Positions 29,101-39,448 of a stretch of DNA of 64,000 nucleotides are shown here, piece after piece. The position numbers were made by a program, and so were the translations under genes. Location of the stretch: the NCBI GenBank assembly GCA_037389465.1, contig JAZARR010000214.1, positions 6,048,501 to 6,112,500 of the forward strand. The letters run 5' to 3'. The first letter of the stretch is position 1. Every line of letters begins with the position of its first letter. Origin of the DNA: Baylisascaris procyonis (lineage: Eukaryota > Nematoda > Chromadorea > Rhabditida > Ascarididae). Below the pieces are notes generated by a model. That model did not search any database. It was given only the letters and a program-made list of their open reading frames with translations, and was not told where the DNA came from.

Positions 29101-32100
29101 TTTTCGATGAGATGAGGCAATGCAATGATCGCTCGAGAGATCAACTCATTGAAAAGTGGATCCTCACGAATCTCTATATGACTTATGAACGATACCAATA
29201 CATTTGCTGCCTCGTTGCGTAAATACTGAAATAAATAACAATGTGAAAATTTTCGATCATTTAAAATAACTCTTGCAGCAATTAAATTCCTTTAGGCAGT
29301 ATTATGAAATTCATGTATGGCGGATCAATCGTAAATTCTGCGATATTCGCATATAATTAATAAGAATTTATAAATCACAATATAGCGTTTAGAGAAATAT
29401 CCCACTTAAATATTTCAATAAACTCTTCCATACCTAGAATAATATTGAAATGGGTTCATGCCTCGAATGCATAAGCTTCAAAATAAGTTTCAAAGAGAAG
29501 ATGCACAGGTTGTGAGGCTCCTCGTCGGAGAGGAAGCTGTACCAAAATCGGTTGCTTTACACTGATAATAGAGAATTATGGGTATAACCCATAGAGAGAA
29601 TCTCCGAACCATAAAAACCAGTATAATCCGAGTGGTGGAACAGGTTGTATGGCTTTGGTGCGGCTAGTTTCGCCATTTCAAGTAAACAGCTTTGGAGACT
29701 TATCAATATTTAGCATGTACTTTATTAATACTCTGGATTGCAACTGCATATTATGAAAGGTTGTTTCAGTCTACCTTAGCATCGCCACAGTGCATAGTAA
29801 CCACTTTTTACCGTTCCGGAGCGCACAGTAACCACCTTTTACCATTCCACAGTGCACAGTAACCAGTTTTTACCGTTTCACAGTCCACAGTAACCACCTT
29901 TTACCGTTTCACAGCCCACAGTAACCACCTTTTACCTTTTCACAGTCCACAGTAACCACCTTTTACCATTTTATCCTCTCAGTAGACAAGAAAAGAACAT
30001 CAAAGACCTATAATCGGAAATAAAACTAACCATGGAAGGATGATGAAGGAAAGCATCAATAGCTGAGAGGTACATCTCAAAATTGGGCGGTGCTCTTTGC
30101 CATACGTCCGATAGATGAATCCCAAGTGCTGTGAGTACATCGCAGAGTGCTTTCAAATAGCGATAATGCTCCGGGTTCTCTGTACCCACAGTAGCCGCTT
30201 CACTTTAAATAATCTCATTGAAAGTACTATGAATATCATCATAGAACAAAATAAACATTTAAAAGTATTATTGAAAATGCCACTACCTTAGTAATGAAAT
30301 ACGAATTCATCGTTCGTAAGTGCACTCGTCCCCATTCATAATCACTTCTCTTGAATTGCAATATTCTATAAATTCCCATTCCAAAATCAGCATTTAAAAA
30401 ATAAAATACAAAAAAAAATTACGAATAAAGAAAGTTGAAAAAAGACAAAGGAAATGCAGTAAATACGAATATCTCTGAGGTGAATAATAAAAAAAAAGAG
30501 ACTTAGCGGAAGTAAGCATCGAACGCATTGGTATATCATCGAAAAGTGCCAAAACAATTGTGTTCTCATCGTTTTTTGCACGACGTCTTGATGCGATTCG
30601 CCACAAACATCTTGCCGCCTATAAACATTTTTATCATTATTCAATATTAATTTTTGCCACTGAAAAAAAAAAGTTTTTTTAATATTATTTCATCTATTCT
30701 TACATATATATTCGATGGATTGAATTTCATTGTGAAAAAGAATGAAATAAAATAAAAATAAAACAAATAAAAATAATGCTTTGTTAATCAAAATAAAGTT
30801 AAGTGAAGAGGATTACTTAGCAAAGATGGCATAAACCGAGGTTATACGCGATAAGATTTCAAAGATTCGTAGAAATCTAACATAATCGCCGACTATTAAC
30901 TTGAAGTGCTAAACATTGAAAAAAGAAATGCATTTGCATTTAGCAGCTTACATATTCATAGAGAGAGAATTGTGGCTTATTGAGATAGGCACAGATATTA
31001 CGAAGAAGAACGCCAAGTTGAGGTTCGAGAATTTTTGCTGAAGCCCATTCGACCACCTCACCGATAAGAGAAAGTGCACATCGTGCCAACAACATCCACT
31101 CATCTAATGAAAATCGAATTTCATAGAGACGAATGGCATTAGAATTGGCAGCGATACGAAGATACCGACGTAGATGCTTATTCGAGAAAAACCCGTTTAT
31201 ATTCTCTCTCTTAACTTTCTCGACTTCCTCATAAAATTTTGATGTAAAAGACTGCAAATTGCTCGACTAAATTATGTGGAAATTCATTGAGCGTTATTTG
31301 CAATAGCGCTGTAAGAACGATTCCTACGGATATAACAAGCATATTAGGGTAAAGCTCTCAAGCTTTAAAAATCAACATAAGCTGCATTGCACTCATTCGG
31401 TTCATCCGCTTTGTGGATGTCATTTGCAATATTTACCTCATATTCCAACTATTGCACAGTTTGCAAAACCCTAAATAAGATCCGCGCCAAATACAATGAT
31501 ATTCATAAGCAGAACAACTTTAGCTAAGGCACTGCTTACTCATTGCTTTTGTTCCCTTTGCAATATTAAGCTTATTTTCCCTTTTAATTCTCTATTAGCT
31601 TCCGGTAGTTTCCTGCCTTGCTTATATTCCCTGAATTTTATTTTTCTTCCTTTCAGAATATTCACCCAATGTCTCGGAGGTCTGCGCGGAACCCCTCGTC
31701 CCGAATTGAAGGGCTTGAAGAAGAAGGACGGTTATCTATGTATGACTAAATATTTCAGCTTTTATTTTTGCGAACTTGATCATGCTAATTTTTTAAGCGC
31801 TATATTGATATCTGAAGATGCCCACAAGATGCCCATAACAAGAAGTTTTATACTTATAACTAAATAGGCCTGAATCATAGCCAGAATGTAAACCGATAGC
31901 AAATTATTAAAGAAATAACTAACCATTAGAATAGTTCAAGCAACGTTCAAGAGTGTTGTTGGCCATATTAAGGATAAGAGGTATTTGTACGGCAATCGCA
32001 TTATTGAGTTCTTTGCGACGAGCAACATTCTCGACGGTACTCATTGTAACGACATTTTCGATTAGTCGTTGTAATATTATGAATGGCAATTGAGCATGAA

Positions 32101-35084
32101 CCGTTGATACGGATGCTAACTGAAAGATTCTTAACTTTTCAACCATTATACTATGCTTAATTTGGTACTTTTGATACCTACAAGTAAGTAAATGTCAAAT
32201 GAAATGCCAAGCTTTTCAAATATTACTCAATATTTGAAAGAATCCACACTCAAAAACATTTCTTTCTCCCATACTCATCTTCATCCAAAAAAATTTTTGT
32301 TTCGTGCCCTTTTATGAAATTCTTCAGACGCTAAGAAAGATTGACTTCACGAAAGAGTACCTGATCTAGTTGCTCGAGAAGTTCAGGCCAATTTTGAGGC
32401 CATTCATGTTCTATCATGGTGACCACACATCGAGCTGCTGCGTTACGTAATTCCGCATGCGCCATTTGTGTAGATGCCATCTGTGTAAAACAGCCGTTCC
32501 GCACCGAAATTCTTGCATTCGCATCCAATTCTAACCATTTGAATCTATAAGCGGATTGTTTTTAGGACAATTAAAATAATCAATTAATCAATAGGCAGGT
32601 AGGCAAGGTAAGTTAAAACCCTTCTTCTCGGTGAAGTCACTCGTGCCTCTTATAACTTCCTCACTAAGTTTTCCGCATGATCCATGCGAAAAGATTAACT
32701 GTAGAGCATATTGTTGAGTGGTTATGTGCAGAAAGCAATAATCAACGTCTTTTACCCACACTTTTTGCTGAGTACTTTTACCTACACAATTTTTTCGTAA
32801 CTCCCTCGCATCTTTCCGAGTTGCCCAACTTTCGGGTGATAGAAACCAACTTTAAAAGGAGTTAACGAAGGAGCATTGAAAACAACGACGATGTGAACGC
32901 CCTGCAATCACTATTCCTCCCCCTCCTTCCCGAAAGAACTGGCAGGTGAGAGGCCTGCTAGCACATCTCCATCATATTCAAAGATCATTACTATTATTAC
33001 CGTCCAATCTCTACTTCTATGTCCATTTGCACTGGTAAGCTCTCTCGATAACAGATACTTCCTTCGGTGCACATCACTGTCAACAATTTTGAAACGGGGG
33101 TCGAACGTAGTCGGAGTATGAATATTCTAACTTATTCAAAATATCTCATTCTCACCTCACATCCTTTCGATAAGGTTGCACATCACAGCTACAGATTCTT
33201 GAAGAATTCCCAAAAATCAAACCTATTCGCCTAATCCACCGATTAACCTCGCAATAAAACCCATGAAGAAACCACTAAAAACAACTCCAAAAAACGACAA
33301 AAAATTTTTCATTACTGCATTTTGCAGCTGATGACAAGGTGCACAAATTCATATCAGAAAAGTAGATCGTTTTTTGCTCAATATCCGGCAAGACAACGTT
33401 TCCAGGAAACACGCAGAAAAATCTCTATAAAATCCATGGATTTTGAGAACTCGTGCCGTAAATGTAGGCAATATTCAACTATAAAACCACCTAAGCACAA
33501 GTGGCCATAATATAAATAATTTCAATGTGGCCAAGGCATGAATAATCAAGGCACAAACGACTGGGCCATAAATGCCCAGTAAGGGTGGCAATAATGGAAG
33601 CGGCTGAAGTGATTACGATCACACTACCTTATTCATTAAATAAATTTAAAAAAAAATCACTTGATAATATGTTCGACGAAATTCCATCCAACATGTGCGA
33701 TCAATAGATCGTCCTGTGAAATAAGTTCATCAGCTAACGATTGTGCTTCATTTGCTTCTTTTGCTGATTCGATTAACTGAAACTTCATAACGTCAAAACA
33801 CCGTAATGCCTTCAATAGAAGCCCTTGGATTTTTGTTAATTCAAACTTTAAAAAAAACGTGACAATGTAAAACAACTTCCGCAAGGATACGATAAAAGAA
33901 CCACAAAAAAATAAAGAATTGAATGGAGATAATATTAAAAGACAATGAATCAAAAATAAGCACAATTTCTATAGCATCTTTTACTAATATTTTTTTCTAT
34001 AATTTTACTAATTTACTTCAAACAATTTTACCAATTTTATTAATTTCAATAGCCTTAATAAAGTATCTTCAACGAAAAGTTGAAATGTATCTTCAACGAA
34101 AATGTATGTGTAATTAAAATTGCTAAGCGAGAAACAAATATCTCTTTCTTCTCTCTCGCAACATGTGAATTTATTGTGGAATATATCTCTTCCGGTAGAA
34201 TTACTGTCGACTAATCACTTTGCTAATATTACTAATTCATTTCCCTATCGATTTCAATTCATATGAGCAGAAAAGGTAATTATATGAGCAGAAATTTTCA
34301 TGAGTGCAATGCGACGGTCTTATAAAATAAAACATTATCGACGATATGTTCTCTTTTCGGAAACGAATTGATTAGGCTGTCAATAAAATTGTAAATTTTG
34401 GAAAAGAATGAAAAAAAATTTATGAAAAATTTACATATGTGAATATGCATAATTCTTGCAAATAATTCAACGCTTTATTTTTTTTTTTCAATTTTTTCTC
34501 ATCATTTTTGAGTAAATTTGATTTATTATCTTTCTTCCTTAAAGTTTATACTGGAAATGTAATCGATTCCGAGAGGTCTCAGATATATAGATTAACAAGA
34601 CTCTAACTTCCTATTATGTGATGTTTTTCGATAAGATCGGAAGTCAATCGTAGCAAAATGAAATATTTTATGCCTAAAATTTGAAAAGAAAACGAGTTAT
34701 ATCTTCCAAGCTGAAATAACACTCAAGAATAATTTATAAGCTTCAATTCTATCGTAAGTTTATCTCAGAAAAAAAAAATGTCTACAAAACGTTTCACTAA
34801 TATCGGACGATCGCGAAGTGAATGGTTTTGATCCGTCCACTGAGAGGTAGCACATTCATATGTGACCCCTCTTCCGCTTTCACAATAATTTCATCACTAA
34901 GAGATCTTCAAAGGTAACGTATTTCGGGAGAACTTTCTATACAGATAAATCAATTCTGTTCAATTTTGTTTATAAAAGCACTATGATGTAAAACCTGTGA
35001 TGCGGCGATTCTTCTTTCATTATTTGTGTTCGGATCATAAATAGCTCGGATAGCGTCCACTAAGTTCGCCAACTGGAAACCCAT
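19585..35084 (-). CDS. XPO5: Exportin-5 (XPO5), complete gene, 26 coding segments
   Basis: Karyopherin-beta exporter that carries pre-miRNAs and other double-stranded RNAs out of the nucleus with RanGTP. Coding segments, 5' to 3': 34995-35084, 33661-33845, 32361-32544, 31924-32119, 31252-31323 joined to 30952-31251 (frame break), 30503-30618, 30031-30202, 29009-29225, 28622-28741, 27994-28076, 27219-27377, 26715-26828, 25907-26097, 25107-25257, 24626-24747, 24011-24117, 23766-23859, 23277-23420, 22748-22875, 22172-22288, 21707-21765, 20848-21003, 20138-20272, 19730-19900, 19585-19623. Phases are compatible at every join except one. Matches to vertebrate XPO5 recalled from memory run the whole length: DPNTNNERRIAA near the N-terminus, EWPQNWPELLEQLDQ at residues 139-153 (human EWPQHWPDMLIELD), FEMYLSAIDAFLHHPS, EWEAMQRY, CMLTREFISLL (human RMLTREVMDLI), SIQSLQVHG and LQSFDSRI. 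The total is about 1,206 residues; human has 1,204. Weaker joins: acceptors at 30203 and 21004, donors at 30502 and 20847, and the final exon. All introns are in range for an animal gene (about 100 to 1,150 bp). Confidence 0.93.
23144..23173. repeat. (AAAT)n microsatellite
   Basis: About seven AAAT units in the XPO5 intron between exons 23277-23420 and 22748-22875. Confidence 0.9.
25422..25498. repeat. 29-bp tandem repeat, 2.7 units
   Basis: Two full 29-bp units start at 25422 and 25451, with a partial third at 25480. The shared core is CAATAGCCYGGTCRACCRCC. It lies in the XPO5 intron between exons 26097-25907 and 25257-25107. Confidence 0.8.
29786..29971. repeat. 31-bp minisatellite, exactly six units
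   Basis: Six contiguous 31-bp units (29786, 29817, 29848, 29879, 29910, 29941) share the core CACAGTAACCACCTTTTACC with a few substitutions and no indels. They lie in the XPO5 intron between 30031 and 29225. The rest of that intron (29226-29785) is somewhat less AT-rich than its surroundings, and I see no gene in it. Confidence 0.95.
30952..31323 (-). CDS. XPO5: XPO5 exon 5/6 with a one-base frame break
   Basis: From acceptor CCGTAG at 31324-31329 the frame encodes IVLTALLQITLNEFPHNLVE; from about 31251 a different frame encodes SFTSKFYEEVEKVKRENING and then ARCALSLIGEVVEW, matching the human region before IDWVSM. Both halves have coding character and fit their neighbours' phases, but the two frames differ by one base. 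An extra A in the plus-strand AAAA run (31246-31249) would explain it. A 16-nt GT...AG segment (31252-31267) would also reconcile the frames, but it is too short for a normal animal intron. Confidence 0.8.
31657..31736 (+). other. Candidate nested plus-strand first exon
   Basis: Inside an XPO5 intron, on the opposite strand, a GC-richer island follows the acceptor CCTTTCAG (ending 31656). After 12 nt an ATG (31669) opens a frame MSRRSARNPSSRIEGLEEEG, which then meets a TAT/GTATGA donor-like site at 31737, 11 nt before a stop. An acceptor shortly before an ATG is typical of nematode trans-spliced mRNAs. I found no downstream exon and recognise no family. Confidence 0.25.
32361..33845 (-). CDS. 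XPO5: XPO5 exons 2-3, N-terminal Ran/importin-beta-type region
   Basis: Exon 2 (33661-33845) encodes LLLKALRCFDVMKF and ends VGWNFVEHIIK, matching human GLQILEHVVK. Its donor splits the final lysine codon, and exon 3 (32361-32544) completes it and continues FKWLELDANARISVRNG, matching human FRWNGMSRLEKVYLK. A shorter exon 3 starting at the AG before AATTGG would lose this conserved FKW and break the phase. Exon 3 ends with EWPQNWPELLEQLDQ, the most recognisable motif of the family. Confidence 0.9.
34995..35084 (-). CDS. XPO5: XPO5 exon 1, N-terminus
   Basis: Thirty codons from an ATG directly preceded by an in-frame TAG. The peptide starts MGFQLANLVDAI and continues with YDPNTNNERRIAASQ, which aligns with the human LVKAVTVMMDPNSTQRYRLE region. 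The donor is CAG/GTTTTA. TTTCCAG lies four codons into the frame, so the exon could instead begin at LANLVDAI after a splice from further upstream. The ATG start is simpler and gives a normal N-terminus. Confidence 0.75.
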
Positions 35085-35374
35085 CTATGAATACTCCACT
35101 TGAGGCCGATTCGCTTTGGCCGTTAAGATATATTAATGGGTGGCACACCTGCAGGCATCATTCACTAAGGAATTCCCGTATCGCATAAATAGGCATAAAA
35201 TGTTGAAATTCGATGTATCTTTTATGATAGACCTATAACAAAATACCTAATATCCAAACGTAATGAAGATTACAATAATCTTCTGCGCCCCTTCTAAATA
35301 CGGTACTATTCAAGCAAACGTCATGGCCTTAATTCTATACGATACATCGTCGTTCATTCCATTGGACACTTTTA

Positions 35375-35430
35375 TTTCACCGTAATTCGACGAAGAAATA
35401 TGAGACTTTCATCGTTGAATTACGGTGAAA
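35375..35430. ncRNA. Pre-miRNA-like hairpin upstream of XPO5
   Basis: Left arm 35375-35393 (TTTCACCGTAATTCGACGA) pairs with right arm 35412-35430 (TCGTTGAATTACGGTGAAA) over 19 bp with a single G/T position, around an 18-nt loop. Flanking T/A-rich bases can extend the stem with a bulge. Size, loop and near-perfect stem resemble an animal pre-miRNA. It lies 291 bp upstream of the XPO5 ATG. Neither strand matches a miRNA I know. An inverted-repeat relic is the alternative. Confidence 0.4.
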
Positions 35431-36831
35431 AAAAAATAAAATTTTCACCCCATCATCTCATCCATCTAAGCTTCTTCCGAGTGCATCTTCACTACAAATT
35501 ATGGCCCATCTTGTGTTAGTTCCGCAACGTTCTTTTCGATTTTTAAATCCACGTAATGCTTTCATAGCTGAGTGAGGTGCTCAGCTGCCCACAGCTGCCA
35601 TAAGTAAATTTTTTTTGCAATCACTTCCTTGTTCACTAATCACCTTTTAATACTACCTTTGAACGAGATTCATCTACTAATCTTCATAATAACACATCTG
35701 TTAAGGAAATTCCATAAACGGCAAGTTTCAGCTCCGACAAGTTCCGGCAGGTTTACGACAACGCAACCGTTCGAATTAGTGAAATTCGACCATTATATTT
35801 CGCTTGCTCATCGATCCAAACTTGTGATAGTGATCTTTGCTACTACAAATGATCAATAAATCACTTAATCTGGTATTTGATTCATTGATCTATCGACCGA
35901 CTATTTCATGAAGATCTAACCTCAAAGATGGATCTCAAATTTAAATATTAATTTTAACGCATCCTCCAGTTTAAGTAATTGGCTTTAATTCGACGAGTTA
36001 TGTTCACCGTACTCTCTAAAAGCATTATGCAAAATTCCTATATCCTAAACATCTATAAGTAGCATTCAGCTTGGACTATAATACCCAAATTTACATATAT
36101 GTATACTTGCATAAGATGTTCATTGATCAAAATTTTTTACTAGAATACAATATGCGTGAAAATAAGCTTCTTAAGCATATCAATACAAACTATGAGGCAA
36201 AAAAAAACATTTAACACAAATGCTGAGAGGGGAAATAAATATACAAAACTAAACACGATAAACCATAAACGGAAAAACACAGCAACGATCGATGAATATA
36301 ATAAAGCATTTTCCATCATTTTTTTTATAAGAATTCCATTCAGCGATTGTTATTCAATAAGAAAATATAACACAAGATGTGCTATAAACAACGCTGCCAA
36401 TTTTCACACAAATCGTAAAAAATTAAACTATATCACTTGTTTTTCTCAATTATATTCATTCGAATAATTCATTATAACACAAGTGGTACATATAAATAAG
36501 CATAACGAATTGGCATAATTGTATTTTAACGAGAGTGCATAAAGCCAATATACCCTTCAAGAAATACCCTCAAAGAATTTATTAACACATCTTTTCATGA
36601 AAGGCAATCTTTTTTTGAAAAAGGAACTAAACTGAAACAATGAGGGAAAATTGACGATTTAATTCGATCGATGAAATAATCTCGAGATTTCCTAAGGGTG
36701 GATGGCAGTAAACGATCAGTCATAAATAAACAATGTCAGACTTGATTACGTTAATGAAAGATTCACTACAAGCAGACGCTTAAAGAAGCGAATTGCTTTG
36801 CCACTATCAACCAAACAAAAAGAATTATAAC

Positions 36832-36876
36832 ACAGGAATGTGTTATACGGCAGTTAGCCATATAACACATTCCTGT
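36832..36876. repeat. Short near-perfect hairpin
   Basis: Sixteen perfectly paired bases (ACAGGAATGTGTTATA with TATAACACATTCCTGT), then one C/A mismatch and three more pairs (GGC/GCC) around the loop AGTTA. It could be a foldback element or a structured RNA. No protein-coding context. Confidence 0.8.
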
Positions 36877-38027
36877 CTCATGCAATCACATAATGTTAGA
36901 TAAATTCAATGATCTATGCGTTAACAATTGCCCAATATAATTTCAGAATCTAAGCCCACTTCCATTTTGAATAATTTAATAAGTTTAATTAAAAATGCTT
37001 AAATAGATAATGCACAGAAACGAGTTTATTTCATAGTGAGGAAAATGAAAGCAAATAACCGACCCCAATATAGCCATTGACTGATTCAAGTGGGAATAAA
37101 CACTCAAATATCAAATGGAACGAAAACAGTCGATTTCTCTAACTCCCTTCACCTTTTCCTTAGTAAAAAACAATCAATAAAAAAATTTAAAAAATTTAGA
37201 CGAATCAAAGCTATTAGATGAAAGCGTCATGAATAAGCATAGTAAGCGTCATTTCACATTCAATGTTACTCGACATGATGTAAGATCCATACGATACTCA
37301 ACAAATGCGCTAAATTCACATATACTATCAATTTCATGCTGAGGTCTCGAGATGGGAATCAAAGTTGCAAAACGAATCGATACGCAACTTGAAAATAGAT
37401 CTTTATTCGGTATTCACTTAAAGACAGAAGAACGCAATCTTATCAAATGATAACGATATCACCTCTTTAGCTATTCGAAAAACCTAACTGCCAATAATTA
37501 GTTATTTTAATGACATTTTAAAGTGATTGCTCAACGAAAGGGATTTAATTTGCAAATTTATTGCGCATAGGAAAAACGTTATAATAGAAATGCATCCCCT
37601 TTATAATTATAGCCTGTTGCAAGTGAAAACTACAGCAAGAAATGTCAAATCCCATATCCGTATGATCCTTTTCCACTTAAATATCCTAATCTGATCGCAA
37701 CATCTATATCGCTCAATAAAGAGGCAAAATGTCTAGCTCAACGCTATTCTTCGATTACAGATATATTCACAATCGATATAATAATAATAAAATTGCTTCA
37801 AAAGGTTAATCTTTGAGAATGACCTCAGGAAAACTAGGAGATGGAACAAGAATAGAGATATAGCCGAGTTCGTGATGATAGCCTTGGTGAGTTATGATTT
37901 GCAACTAATCTACACATACAGACGATAAGCATCTAAATTCAATTCACAACAGAATCATCGGAAAAGCAAATTTTAAGAATGAAAATAAACGATTACGGTT
38001 GCGGAAGAACGCGACGAGTTTTAACTT

Positions 38028-38175
38028 CATCACGGAAAGCGTTTCCATCCGGAAAAAGCTCTCATCCGGAAAGAGCTTTCATCTGGAAAAAGCTTTCATT
38101 TGGAAAGAGCTTCACTCGGAAAAAGCTTTCATCCGGAAAAAGCTCTCATCCGGAAAGAGCTCCCATCCGGAAATG
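38028..38175. repeat. 17-bp minisatellite, about 8.7 units
   Basis: Units of the form CATCCGGAAAAAGCTYT repeat from 38028 to 38175, with units of 16-18 bp. Because 17 is not a multiple of three, the open frame through it (37979-38206) reads a different peptide in each unit and is not evidence of a gene. Confidence 0.9.
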
Positions 38176-39237
38176 TAGAAACACGGTTGTCCCATCATTC
38201 ACGTAAACATAAGTATTGTCAAATATATTAAAAGTGTCGACTAGAACATCTTCCTACAAAACACAGGCTCGTAATCGAGATGATCCACTCAATTGGAGTA
38301 TAGTTTTTCGATAAGTATCACCCGATTACCAAACGCTTATCATTTCAAAACGGCATAACATCAAATATCAAAGATCAACAAAAGGTATGCCTCAGGTTAA
38401 TAAAAAAAACAACAAATTCATCTAATAAAATCGAAAATATTTGCATTTTTTTGTTAAATAAAACGCATTCGTGGTATAAATTTCAATATTAGGCTGCCTT
38501 TAAATCAAAAAAAAAGAAGCAAGACGACAAATTGGCACGATGAGAATTGCAGTTTAGCAAAAATACACTAAAGAAAAAGGATCGAACGAATGAGACTTTA
38601 GATGGAAAATTCATTTATAATTCATACAAAGTTAGATTTAAATTAGTGAACACCTCACAGACAAATAATAATCAACATAAAATAATAAACTAATTAAGAG
38701 TGAAATTCGGAACGAGTTGATTATAAATTTCATCACTCCAATTTTCTTTGTTTTTGATTTAAATCAACCATATAAACTAAACATACAGAGAGATATTCAT
38801 AATTGCGATGCGTCACAATGCGCTTTTCTAAAAAAAAATCTTCAAATCAGTGAATACTCTAAAAAGCGCATCAAGCACAATTCATTAGCCGCATTCGCTT
38901 TCTGCACTTCTTTATAAGGAAAAAACGTGACGAGACCATTATCCCCGAAGCATGTTATTAGCACAACAATCACCCATACGAAATCAGTGAAGCGTAGAAA
39001 GTCACAATGCGGCATTTCCATTCAACGACGTTTCTTTAAAGCAAACTGCACTTGACGTTTAGAACAGTTAATAAATCTGTAGCAAAATCTGCTCCAAAAA
39101 GAAAGTTTTCACAGCCGGAAATAAGAAAAAATGCAAGAGATAAGAGAGCTAAAAAAGAGGGAAGAGAACGGCGATGAACAACCTTCATAAGCAAACAGAA
39201 ATAAACTTGAGCTCGAGTTGAAGAATGCAAGTTACGC

Positions 39238-39448
39238 TCAGTCTTCATCAGGTGGTTTCAGATGGGCTCTTTGCGCTTCAATTCGACCTTTTTGCATTGT
39301 AAGGACAATTTGTGAGATATCCTCGTCGGGGATTGTGCTCGGCAATTCACTTCGTTGCTCTTCAAGTCGATCACCTTGACTACGGATCAACATCTCGTAG
39401 AGACTATGTGCATCTTCGGATCGTGATCGTTCAGTTTTGCGGTCTCTA
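39238..39448 (-). CDS. GPSM2: GPSM exon 13, GoLoco motifs 3 and 4 and stop
   Basis: From acceptor ATTTTTAG the exon encodes AHSLYEMLIRSQGDRLEEQR (GoLoco 3, about residues 716-735), a short spacer, then EDISQIVLTMQKGRIEAQRA (GoLoco 4, about 745-764) and ends HLKPPDED with TGA at 39238-39240. GoLoco 4 keeps Q-R but has alanine where the family has aspartate or glutamate before it. Confidence 0.92.

Larger units (their letters stand above)
35085..39237. other. Spacer between the XPO5 start and the GPSM stop
   Basis: These 4.15 kb separate two minus-strand genes. Apart from the two hairpins and the minisatellite listed separately I see only AT-rich sequence with short chance frames. Promoter elements of XPO5 should lie here, but I cannot point to one. 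The length argues against a nematode-type operon, where gaps are near 100 bp. Confidence 0.7.

Noticed and set aside
29786..29971. CRISPR-like array
   Set aside because: The 31-bp units are contiguous with no spacers, and the genome is eukaryotic.
37979..38206. 75-codon plus-strand frame rich in K and S
   Set aside because: It reads through the 17-bp minisatellite, whose period is not a multiple of three.
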